A stretch of DNA of 64,000 nucleotides from Chrysogorgia sp. JL179-B06 (taxonomy: Eukaryota > Cnidaria > Anthozoa > Scleralcyonacea > Chrysogorgiidae): contig JAYKKM010000009.1 in NCBI GenBank assembly GCA_035772405.1, positions 1,962,001 through 2,026,000 of the forward strand, read 5' to 3'. Within the stretch, counting starts at the first letter, position 1. The number at the start of each line of letters is the position of its first letter. Under the pieces are notes generated by a model. It saw only the letters and a program-made list of their open reading frames with translations. It ran no database searches and was not told the origin of the DNA. This document shows, in pieces, positions 32,051 to 42,939 of the stretch. The translations under genes were made by a program, and so were the position numbers.

Positions 32051-33430
32051 ACTAACTTGCCGTGCAAGCTTATGGCTGAATGCTTAGTATAAAATGACTG
32101 TGAAGTTACTTAGCTGAGTATATTAAGTACAGTACTTGTTATTTCTATTTTCTTAAAGTTACATTTGTTACTAATTTCCTAGAATTGTTAAGTGAGGCTA
32201 GTGAACTTGTACTCGTCTTGGTCCGTTTTGGAAAGCACCACAGTACACACGTACGAATGTTATTTCCTATTGTTTATATAATATATTAACTTGTTTATAC
32301 ATTATGAATAGGGATAAATTTAAATATAGTCATACTATAGTCAGTAGCATTAAGGTATCTATTGTGTATTTCGCGATGTTGTATTGCGAATTGCGATACA
32401 CAATAAAGTGAAGTTTCACAATACGAGACTTGGACCATTTGCATGGTAATTACAATATTATTTCATTTTTCATAGACATGCATAGCAACATAGCTGAACG
32501 CCTACAATCGTATCGGTAACTGAATACCTACAAACATCAGAAGATATATTATGACTAATAATCACTCGAACTCGATGTATTGGCGAAAATCTCAAACAAT
32601 AGTTTCCTTTAATTTATGCATTTTTGGCATAAAAAGCGATAAAGAAAAATATTCAACAAATGACCTGCCATGCCGGCTTGGCCTTGGCGCATGACTACAA
32701 ACAGTTTGGCGTATCTCCGGCGTGGCAATAACATGGAATCCACCCTGGGCTGGATCAGATGAGTAAATAAAGCACAATGGCGCATGTATGCAGTGTTTTC
32801 AGTTTCGCAAAGGTGAAAAGCCTGGGTACGAGGACAAAATATTTTTTGGGATCACTTCACTGCGCATGTGTAGTAATCCCACATTCATAGTCTTGCTCAC
32901 TAGTCTACAAATTTAGTCAACAATGATGCAATAATTGCCATTTCGCGACGACGACAAAATAATAATAATAAACAGAGCCCTTTTTAAGACTCGTGCTCTC
33001 CCCCGCAGGGGGGGGAGGCCCGAGTAATTATATGGCATTTACTCAAATTGAATGTCAACGCATTGAAATTAGCTCAGCAAAAGTAGGCACATTTCCACAA
33101 ATAACCATTGTTTTACAAGGCTTTGGTAATACAGTATATTTCTGCCAAACTGGATGTTCGTTTCCCAAGGACATTGCGGTATTAGCAATTCTGGTTCATG
33201 ATGATCAGTCGCAGGCAGTGTGAGCTGTATGTTTGATAACTGAAGCACTAGCAGCATTACTTGAATTTTCAGGCGCATAATTCTGTTTTGCAGTCAGTTA
33301 CAGCACTCTACGCAGTTTTCCCAATTGTGAGATCTTTGAGGCAGTGTAAATGACTGCGACTGACGTCCAGTTAATAGGTGGAATTACTTGCTGCTACCTC
33401 TCCAGTTATCAGATATAGAGCTCACTGATA
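32051..33430. other. Intergenic, no gene recognised
   Basis: AT-rich with short hairpins, for example ATTGTGTAT and its complement at about 32360-32404. CCTGGGTACGAGG near 32821 matches the arm core of the foldback at 13601-14570. CCCGCAGGGGGGGGAGG occurs at about 33003. Confidence 0.4.
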
Positions 33431-33579
33431 GCAAGTTGCTTAAAAAACCCATTTCAAACATCTAGTTTCAAATGATATGATATTCAACTACTGACTAGAT
33501 GTTAGACTTAGACCAATTCACGTTAAGTAGATTGTCACTTCAAGTTCAACGTTTGAAATAATTTTGTTGAGCAACTTGC
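33431..33579. mobile_element. Short MITE-like element, about 149 bp
   Basis: Imperfect terminal inverted repeats: GCAAGTTGCTTAAAAAACCC at the left and GCAAGTTGCTCAACAAAATT from the right, continuing with ATTTCAAAC in both. Non-coding. Confidence 0.6.
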
Positions 33580-35313
33580 AGCTGATCACAATAACCTAAA
33601 TTGCAATGATTCTTGTCAATCCAATGTTCGTGGAAATGTTCCTGGGTGTAATTTGAATTTCAAGACATAAGTTTGAGAAATACTGTGTTTTTATTTTATC
33701 ACTAACCTTTGGCCTGTTGTCTCAGACCTGACTCTGATAAAAGCTCAGTGATTAAATAAAAACGTGGCGTTTCCACTGACTGTACAGTTAACAATCTACT
33801 ACAAGGAATAAATAAAATGAATATACACATTTCTTAAATAAATGCATGCATAAATAAATCATTGTTACTAATAAATAATTAAATGTATAATTGTTACTAA
33901 GCTTATTCCCTTTTGACCTGTAATTTTCTGACTTGACGACAGTGATCTGAGTTTCTGCTTGTATATATCATGAAACACAATTATTATTGAATACCCGTCT
34001 GCACACTGAGGAATCAGATGGCTCACCATCTGATGTCTGCTAATACCAGGAATTCTTCTTCGGTACTCCCAGTCATCTTCTCCTGGTCAGGTAACGGTAT
34101 TGCCTGTTTCCACACACTGCATCATGGTCATTCATCTAATCAAAAATTAACAAAAACAAAACTTAAACACCCATTTTAAAGGGACTGTGTCACGCTAAGT
34201 TTATTATATTCAAATTTTGAGGTGTAAACTTTAAAATAGAAATTATAAACTGTGAAGTATGAGTTACATAACAACTTTAATTTGGAGGATTAAGGTATAT
34301 TTAAGACCAGGTTCCAACACAATTTTCCTGAACGTTATTTCTGGATTGCCATCCAGAAGTCAAGATATCATTTTCAATCACTTTTAATCCTAACTCAATC
34401 TTAACCATTCCAAACATCTGTGTAGGTTATTTAATTGTAATTATAATTGTTATGGGTTTTTATTGATTTTAAAACCGTTCTTTTTAGGTTTTGTCAATTT
34501 CGTTTGTCAGAAATATTTGTGTCAATATCATAAATACATCATGGCTTATGCTGTGGTACGGTAAAGTGTAACATTTCGCAGAACTGCTACAAATAGCGTG
34601 ACAAATAGCCCAAACGTACCTTGCAATTACAGCATATCTTAATGATATGCTGTATCCTCTTCAACACGCACGTGGTGTCATCGTTGTTAAACAATTTCGT
34701 CTCTTCATCTAATATAAAATCGTTTCGCTAGCTTCGCATGATCTGTCTTCAACAAACTCAAGCAAAGGAAACTTCATAATTTGAGTAATTAACGTAAATC
34801 TAATTGAATGCAAGCACACAACAGGGGCGGATCTTGAATTTGGGTCTCTGAAATGGAATTTCCCACGATCTGACAGCACTTTTGAGCATTTGTTTTAATG
34901 TTTTCAAACATGTTTTTATGAAACATTTTATTATTTTTTATAAGTTTTTTTGTCCAATTCGAACTTTGATAAAACATGAATTATTTATTCTCAACTTCCT
35001 GTCAAAAGCAATGAATAGCCAGGTCGTATTTCATACACCAGACAACGAGGTTCAACAACACTCTGTCAATATGAAGTTTAAAGCTTTTTAAAGTCAATAC
35101 GAAACGCTTAACTATAGGTTACACGGAACCGGTAAACTCGAATCGTCGTTTTGTCGACGGTATATATGTAAATATATGTTATATGGTAATTGAGCAACGA
35201 TTACGGCCAGAGACGCACAATTCGCAATAGCAATACTAGATTATCAATACACTAGTTTATCAATCAATATATACATACATTTACATGATCGCCGTGGCCC
35301 GTACAACCCTTAC
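33580..35313. other. Intergenic or intron, no gene recognised
   Basis: AT-rich and without supported ORFs. It may include the first intron of the minus-strand gene starting at 35529, but I found no convincing second exon. Confidence 0.35.
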
Positions 35314-35529
35314 CTTTCCGATCGCGGACATCTTTTGGATTAGTTTCTCTACGCCAAAATGCCTGCTAAGAAAGCTTGAAGTGCTGTTTACCGCACTGAG
35401 TAGTTTGTCGACAGAACTCTTACGCGAAACGTTGATTTGCCTCACCAGATCATCGTACACTTCTTGCAGACAATGTTCATCGTTTCTTTCAAACCCTGAT
35501 AGAACAGTTTCGTAAATACCGCGAGCCAT
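35314..35529 (-). CDS. Candidate first coding exon of an unrecognised gene
   Basis: On the minus strand an ATG at 35529 opens a 72-codon frame (MARGIYETVLSGFERNDEHC ...) that ends exactly at a strong donor, GGAAAG|GTAAGG (35314/35313), in phase 0. The peptide is hydrophilic and probably helical (VYDDLVRQINVSRKSSVDKL) without a domain I recognise. Codon composition is richer in GC than its surroundings, as expected for a real exon. No downstream exon was identified to the left. On the opposite strand, short open frames at 35743-35949 and 36266-36490 could be a divergent gene but have no other support. Confidence 0.4.
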
Positions 35530-36470
35530 TGCTGAATAATACAGTAAACTGATGGTTACCACATGCTGTGAATTGGTCAAGATCGGTCAAATGCATTAGC
35601 GAATAAGAACACGGTATTTGTCTGAATTAACCAATCAGGTGGCTCATGCATGAGTCCCTGATCACCAAAATGACTCAGATCGGTCAAAGCTCATGCAGAA
35701 GACCGCTGAGAAGAAGAAGAAGAAGACTGATCACATTGTTATTTGTACCTCCTCCGCGGGAAAGACGCGGGCGAGAGAGCCTGTGCCGTCATTGCCGATG
35801 AATTACGAATAAAATCACGAATGATTATGAAACAACTGGACCTTGTTGTAATTTGCGCAATTTTTACAGCGACTGCTGAAGGTCGATTCGGAATTTTTTA
35901 TGCTAGCAAAAAATTATATCAGTCGTATGACCGGTTTGACCTACGCTAAATCCGCCCCCTGCACAAAGGAACCTGTTTACTCCACTCATGGTTTGAATTT
36001 GATTGCTTTTTGGATCTCAACACAAAAACTATTCTAATTGGTTAACATCATAGACATCGATGCATCTCCGTAGTAACGCCAACCAAATATAGACAGAGAA
36101 GCCATATATGGAAAATCTCGAATTTCCCAAATTCTTGTCCCAGACCTTTTAGTTGGCAGACTAATCATTATCGAAGAGGCAAAAGCTAAGTGGTTGCATT
36201 GTTAAAGTATTTTAATACAGACTTACATATCAATATCATAATAAATTAGTGTTATTTACTGAAAGATGCAACAAAGAGGTTCTTACAAACAGTATGAATG
36301 TGATGCGAGTATCCCTGTAACCAAAACAGACCGCGCACCGCGAAAACGTAGGATATGCGAAATTGAACAACTTGATTATCAAGAGTATCTTCCCGTAACT
36401 TATTTATTTGATGTTCTTGCAGCAATTTTAAAAACAGTTAGATTTGGACAAGAAGTCTGTTTACTTGCTG
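35530..36470. other. Intergenic, only weak ORFs
   Basis: A short plus-strand ORF at 36266-36490 (MQQRGSYKQYECDASIPVTK ...) is open but unrecognised. Nothing else is seen. Confidence 0.3.
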
Positions 36471-37045
36471 ATTATACTAATATTCTATAGAATATATGTA
36501 GCATATTCTATTGAATATTCTGTTGATATTACCAGAAAATATTCTATTGATACATTTCAGTAAACAATACTGCTCATATATGAACAGTATTATTTTTATA
36601 TATGATAGAATACAAAAATATGTAGGTTTTGGTTTTCCTTATTACAGTAATTTAGTATCGTGTAATTATTATGAATATTCCTCTGAATATACCTATGAAT
36701 AGCCATTTGAATGTTTATGTTCTATAGAATATTCCGTAGAATATTCATATTCCGTAGAATATTCTATGTATAGTCAGTAAACTATTTTATTATTTGTTGT
36801 TATCATTGAGTGCAAATTGATTTAAAATAACAGAAAATAGCTAACCAAAGTTTATTTAAATTTCTATCGGTACTGTTGTAAGATATGATGGAATTTTCAA
36901 TTGAATATTCTTTAAAAGAAAAAATGCTATGAAACATTATATAGAATATTCTATTGAATAATAATATTCTATAATATTCTATTGGATATTCTAATAGCAG
37001 CAAAATCCTATAGAATATGCCATTGAATATGAATGTTCTATTGAA
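36471..37045. repeat. Palindrome-rich region built on GAATATTC / TATAGAATA words
   Basis: Many short self-complementary words (GAATATTC, TAGAATATTCTA, ATTCTATTGAAT) recur irregularly over about 570 bp, densest at 36474-36550 and 36718-37045. They are not a simple tandem repeat, because unit spacing and spacer sequence vary. Confidence 0.65.
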
Positions 37046-38130
37046 TTTCCCGTTCAGCACGAAAGAAATAAATATTTTTATGGTGTTAGGATTTATTTTT
37101 TCAATTAATTACCAACGATCTCTTCAACTCATTTAAGGTGGCTCAGATATTTTTGAAAAGTGGGAAAAATGCAAATTTGAACCTCAAAGTGTGCATGGGT
37201 ATTTTGTAAAAGAATGAAACGAAAGTTATACATAGAATAACATTCAGGACATCAAATACTGTTAATAGATAAAGTGCTTCGTATGTTGCTATGACAACAG
37301 TGACGTTTCAAAATGGCCGCAAATCTACATGTAATCCAATTTATTTCAAAAACGAGTTTGGTGACCCCTGAGAAAACCGTTGTTTAAGTTTAAGTGAACA
37401 ATAGGCAGACATAAAAGAAATTCTATAGATCCGATTTTTTAAAAACCTATAAAACCCTGATTTTTCTTGGAGAAAAATATTGGATCTACAGAATTTAAAA
37501 AAAATATGCTCTTGCATGGCCAGTACCCATTGTTTGTCATACTGTGTTGGTTGATGGTGCTTTGGTCAGGAAAATGAGGTCAATTGGTAGATGAGGGTGC
37601 TGCCCAAACAAGAAAAGGGCGAATATCCTGTTGTATCGTTATGCGTGCAGTTATATTCATGCACGATTTAACCAACGTGATCGTTACATCGCGACTTCTC
37701 GTTCTACAGAGAATATCCAACAGAGTTTTATCGAACCGCTCACCTGTGACGTCACACACTCGTCACTCACAATATTTGGAGGGTTTAAACCTACTTGTCA
37801 ACATTTTTGTTTGGTACATGTTATTTGGATTACATAGTTTTATTTTGCCAAAAAAATGGGTCTGATTTTTTATCATACTGCCTCTTTAACAAGTTATTGT
37901 AACTCGACAGAAAAGGTTGCCCAAAACCAGTACAGTGCATGTTTTGTAGTTCATTATATATATAATATCAGCTCATTATTTTACAACAATGTTTTCCAGT
38001 TGTTGTTCTATTGAAATGTACAGTATCTGTACACTGATGCTGAATAAATAATTTAACATGTAGGGTGAGGAAACAATTGCTGGAGGAAATATAGTCGACC
38101 AAGGAGGGGATGCGGCAGTAAAGAGTGAAA
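37046..38130. other. Intergenic, no gene recognised
   Basis: AT-rich sequence. Open frames are short and without recognisable motifs. Confidence 0.35.
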
Positions 38131-39360
38131 AATTCATAGGGCTAAACATGCAATTTCCTTCCTGTTTCACTAGTGTTGTCCACCTTTGCCATCACATAAA
38201 GCAAGTCTGTAAATCATGTGATGTATTGCATGTTGTAAACGTCTTTCGTTTGTGCAAAGACAAGAAATTGTCATCTGAGAAAACACGCAATTTCAAGAGA
38301 ATGTTATGCCTAGTGGGTAATTGTCAGTTTGTGGTAAAAAGGCTACATAACCACCTTACTGATTTCCACAAGTAAAAACGTGGCACCGAAAATACAAGAA
38401 TTACTTAGCATCAGCTGTACAATGCAAAGTAGTGGTAATTTCATCATCTTCTGAATCTGGTGGCGAGTCAAGTTTCTCTGAAGACCAAAAACAATTCCCA
38501 GTAAAAAGATATGTAAGATGAGCAAAGGAAAGGAGGAAGAAAAACCAAGCATTTAAGAAAGTGTATCCCTGCAGTGAAGAGGACAATTCAGCAGATGACT
38601 ATGGGTAGTCAGCCATTTTTTAAATGGATAAGAAGAAAGATGAAGGAGAGTTATTACAAAATCAGCCATCCACATCAAAAGAACGTCCAATGACAAATCT
38701 GACGATCAGTTCAGTGACATTGAAGATGTTGAAAGCGATGAAAGTTATTGTGACTGCGATTCTGATTAAGTCAATGTTGAAATTGACCCCAAACTAAGGA
38801 ACGGAAAAAACTGTTCGAAACATTTCAAACATGCCTTCAGATATGAAACCTGTGCCATTCAGTGTGTAAGGCAGGTGCAACTAGTTATGCAGTATATTGA
38901 CAAGGAAAACCCAACCTTGTTGAGGGACGAATGGCTATGAAAGTTTAAAAAGGCAACTTCCTTGGCGTCTTACACAAATTCTGTGTGTTTTTGGAGTGAA
39001 AGAAACCAAAAGGAGTCAAAGTTCCATCCAAAGTATTGACATCCGAAGTGATGACACAATGGCGGAAGTCGTGTTGTGAACTGGTTAAAGATCGGTTTTG
39101 GGAGAAACGCATTGACGACATGGAAAAACGTAAAACACCGGAACAGATTAAAGAATTTGATGTTTCTAGTGTGGTTAGAACAGCAATGAAAACCCTTGGT
39201 GACTTCCAGGATCTACCATCTGTAACAATGCCTAGCCAGCTCAAATATACAGTGGTCAGAGACTATCTATTAACTTTAATCTGCAAAAATAATGGCAGTA
39301 GGTCACGTGCTTTAGCAAACATGACGCTTGGCGATGCAGCACTGGTGTTTTTAACGTGAA
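38130..39360 (+). pseudogene. Decayed tyrosine-recombinase-like (Crypton-like) gene
   Basis: Plus-strand fragments in several frames form one decayed gene. The first is a Cys-His segment at 38148-38375 (MLCLVGNCQFVVKRLHNHLTDFHK). A serine/acid-rich stretch near 38430-38770 follows. Last, ORF 39036-39359 contains KVLTSEVMTQWRKSC-type sequence, then RDYLLTLICKNNGSRSRALANM. The last segment resembles the start of the catalytic domain of tyrosine recombinases found in many invertebrate mobile genes, including a candidate catalytic Arg. The catalytic R/H/Y downstream is not visible. Stops and frameshifts show that it is inactive. The family assignment is inference from pattern memory and moderately uncertain. 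Confidence 0.4.
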
Positions 39361-39472
39361 CCAATAAACCAATGAATTCATCGCATGTAGGTTGCCAGAT
39401 AAGCAGCTGTTGGGCAAAGGTGTCCAGGAAAGAAGCCAGTGCTGGTGGTGCTACTGCTTTTAGAGAGGCAGC

Positions 39473-41504
39473 TTGGCCAGCTTGATGGTGCACAATAAGT
39501 CGACAGATGATGAAGATGTGAGTGATGAGGAGGAATTATCAAGGCTCAAAAGTGAGAACAAAATGTTAAAAAGAAGAAATAAGTGCTTAGAAGGGGATGT
39601 GAAAGATCTGAAAATGGAAGTCAGAGATATGCGTCAGATTGTTGCTAATGTAAAAGGTAATTTTAAGCTTATGTCTACTGTGACATTACTTGATTTCCAA
39701 AACCCATATGGCAACCATAAGCTATATTTTCCACTTCCCTGGTCCCACGAACCACAGACTGAAACTATCAATAGGATAAGCTGTCTTTAAAATCACCAGA
39801 AAATATTAAACAACCCAACTACTTCACTTCATCAGCTGAAGTAATCATTAGAATCAAGCAAGATAATGTATAGTCATGTACCGTAACCCAATAATGCACA
39901 GTAATGTCATGTGCAAACAAAGAATAAATAATTAGTGGTAATAATAATATTGAGTATAGTTGTTTTCTAAGCCATGTCTTAGATGTGTATTTTTTCAGCT
40001 TTGAACATCAACCCAATTTGATAATTTATGTAATTGTAGACAGCATAATTCATTCAAATAATGTTTGGCTCAAAAACAGGCAAAATGTAAACTTCATGTT
40101 TATTTATCAATTAAATATATTTTTCAGAGTTGACAAATGTCAATCAGGCATTGACTGAGCTGACAAAAACAGTTGTTCCTCTTCTCCTTCCTTGTCAAGG
40201 ATGTCATCGCCATCACCTCAACCATCACCACTTACAATGGTTGATGACTTTGATGAAGATAGTGGTGCTGATTTGGACAGTAACATGGTAAAGTTTATTT
40301 TAAATGTATTTACTGTACTTAAATGTTTGATATGTCAGGTCTCTTGACAACTAGCTTCTAGTGTTTATTAACTTTTAAATCATATTAATAATTCAAAGTA
40401 ACAAAAGACTAATTTTAGTATGAATTGTCATTTTGGTTGCAATACATCCAGGAATTACAATCCTAAAAGCCCAAAAAAAAAATGTTGGATGCCTGCAGTG
40501 GTGATGCAAAGAAATTTACGCATTCCATCTTTGAGATGATGTGGTCGAGGGATGTGCTAGTCAGTCATTCGATGACTGGAAGATCTTCCAATGCACACAA
40601 GGACAAAGAGCCCAAGCCATGCCTGGATGCCATGAAGATTAGTGCTTTGTGTGGTAAGTTACAAGTTGATAGTTTTGTCTTTTTAGAATTCAACAAAGAC
40701 CACAAAACAAGGAGACTGGCCTGAAATGATGGGAAACAAATATGCTAATTAAAAGCAAATTATAGCAAGAGAAATCACATAGGATTAGATGAACAAATAA
40801 GTTATGGGTTGTTTTTTCTAACATTGAGAAAGTACAAAACATGGAGATTAATCTAACTAATAATCCGGTCAGATATTTGCTCAAGAAATACATGTATTTG
40901 TGGCATTTTTTATCACTTGCAAGTTGCAATCTCTTTTGATGTTGATGTTATCAGTAATACTGTCTGCTAATATGGCCAGATTATTTGTTAGATTATCCTA
41001 AACTATTCAGCTACTGCACATTCAGTTCACAAAACGTCAAGGGTGGCAAGGAATTTGGTGAGATTTAGCATTTCGTTCATTTATCAAACTGAGCTGACTA
41101 TGTGCATACTCAGCATGTTCACATGTTTTTTTTGTTGTTCCCAGTGACACTCTCATCATGTGATACACTCTCGATCAATTAAACACTTGAAAATCTGAAC
41201 TTTGACGTACACTTGGTATATAATAATCAAGAGTAAATCACACTCAGAAACTTGAAATTCATTTGCTAGTGTTTCCTGCAGCAACTTCAACATGAACATC
41301 ACCCTTTTTTAGAGGAGACTTTGTTGATCTGTATATATGACTGTGTTGTGATTACTTTCAATTAATGTAGTATTTTTCTACTTATTTATTTCAGCATTGG
41401 TGGTGAGAAAGTTTAAATTAGATGAACAGAAGGTAAAGAACCTCATCAAAACAAAATTACATAATGTCCAAAAATGTTTGAAACTTAAAAAAACTGGGGA
41501 GTAA
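39473..41504 (+). CDS. BEN-domain protein, four candidate exons
   Basis: Candidate exons with good splice sites are 39473-39656 (ends GTAAAAG|GTAATT), 40128-40287, 40452-40653 (ends TGTG|GTAAGT) and 41395-41504 (stop TAA). Exon 1 is acidic, then a coiled coil (LSRLKSENKMLKRRNKCLEG). Exons 3 and 4 encode a BEN-like domain: KKFTHSIFEMMWSRDVLVSH, then KPCLDAMKISALC joined in phase to ALVVRKFKLDEQKVKNLIKT. BEN domains bind DNA or chromatin and occur in host regulators, viruses and mobile elements. The frame at the start of exon 3 is off by one at a run of ten A (40473-40482), either a sequencing slip or real damage. The start codon and any upstream exons are uncertain. Confidence 0.55.
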
Positions 41505-42285
41505 CCAACATAAAAATAAACTATTTTATATATATATATAACTAATATACTGTATATTAGACTATAATAGACACTTCTGAACTTGCTTGACTGCAGACAC
41601 CACACTGGTACAAGATCAAGACTGCAGGCAATAAGTAAAACTAGTAAATCTATTACGATCACAGTGTCAACCTTGGCAATTTCAGGTAATTGTTTTGTGT
41701 GCAGTCATGCAAATTCGGGAAGTGTCTATGTTCAAATACTGTAATAATATGTGATATTACATGGTGTCTAACCCATTCTAAGCATGTGCCACCTATAGGT
41801 AGCTTGTTTATATTGTATGAAAGAACATTCAAGACCTTTCTTTTTAACAGCCAAATTCAAGGCAATGTACTTGGCTGACACTGAGCTGACCACTAATTTA
41901 CTCATAGCCTCATACAAGTAAAACAAATCAATGTGTGTGCTGAATGGACTGGGCATCATCAATATGTACATATTCTTTGCATTAATTGTTATATGTATAT
42001 TTACTTATTTGTTTATACTTGCCAGAATTGTGTAATAAAAATATATTTTCCCACTGAACAGTTTGAAATGGTCATTTTATATCAACTTAATAACTTTACA
42101 ATGCATGGTTGTTAGATGTAATGAAAGTTTTAACTGTCATATTTTGGTTGCCGCATGATTATATATGCAGGATATCAAGTGTTGTACAATGTCTTCAATT
42201 TCAGTCTGATCTTTTAACACCTAGGAATCCAACTACATATGGCAGTCTTTTTTTTCAGAATAAGTTCAACTGGATTCAATGGTTT
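41505..42285. other. Intergenic, no gene recognised
   Basis: AT-rich. No supported ORFs. Confidence 0.4.
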
Positions 42286-42287
42286 TA

Positions 42288-42556
42288 ATTGAAATTCCAA
42301 TTGAATTTAATGGGAATTCCAATTGGATTCAATGGGAATTGTAATTGGATTGAATGGGAATTCCAATTGGATTCAATGGGAATTCTAATTGGATTGAATG
42401 GGAATTCTAATTGGATTGAATGGGAATTCCAATTGGATTCAATGGGAATTCCAATTGGATTCAATGAGAATTCTAATAGGAAATTGGGCCAATTTCCTAT
42501 AGGATGCAATAGGAATTCCAATTGGAATTGCAATAGGAATTCCAATTGGATTTTTT
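42288..42556. repeat. Palindromic degenerate tandem array, unit about 24 bp
   Basis: Ten or so copies of GGAATTCCAATTGGATTCAA-type units with substitutions. The unit is made of the palindromes GGAATTCC and CCAATTGG. Both strands are therefore open, and the apparent ORFs on both strands are artefacts. The right edge is a run of T followed by GTAAGGGT. Confidence 0.85.
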
Positions 42557-42939
42557 TGTAAGGGTTGCCTTCATTCAATGTTCCAAGTGGACAAGGAATT
42601 GTGTGAATTGTGTGATGGTTTGTAAGTATGTATTATGAGCATGTAAAAGTACATACATGTACAACAGTAACAGTAAATAGTATAATGCAAGTATTAAATC
42701 TGTGAAACAGTATACACTGTACTACAAATTGTTCTATGCTATTGTTCTATGCTATTTAGTATGCTATTTAGTACTAATTAGCACTCACTAATTAGTACTG
42801 TTTCATGAATTAAATGTTTGCCTTAAACAAAATTCAAATGAGCATTGTTGCCTTCAATGCATGAGGTCATTGTTTAGAAAATAGTTAATGACCAAAATAT
42901 GTTTCAGTTCCTGCATGGCATTTCTAAACAACTAGTAAC
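42557..42939. other. Short intergenic stretch, nothing recognised
   Basis: AT-rich, including repeats of CTATGCTATTTAGTA near 42736-42775. It would hold the 3' untranslated region of the minus-strand gene to the right. Confidence 0.4.

Noticed and set aside
34174..34615. Possible MITE with TTAAAGGGACTGTGTCACGC at the left and TAGCGTGACA near 34595
   Set aside because: Only about 10 bp of the right end matches, and the outer part does not mirror the left. Too weak to call.
42285..42578. Long open frames on both strands
   Set aside because: They arise from a tandem array whose unit has no stop in either orientation. No start context or homology.
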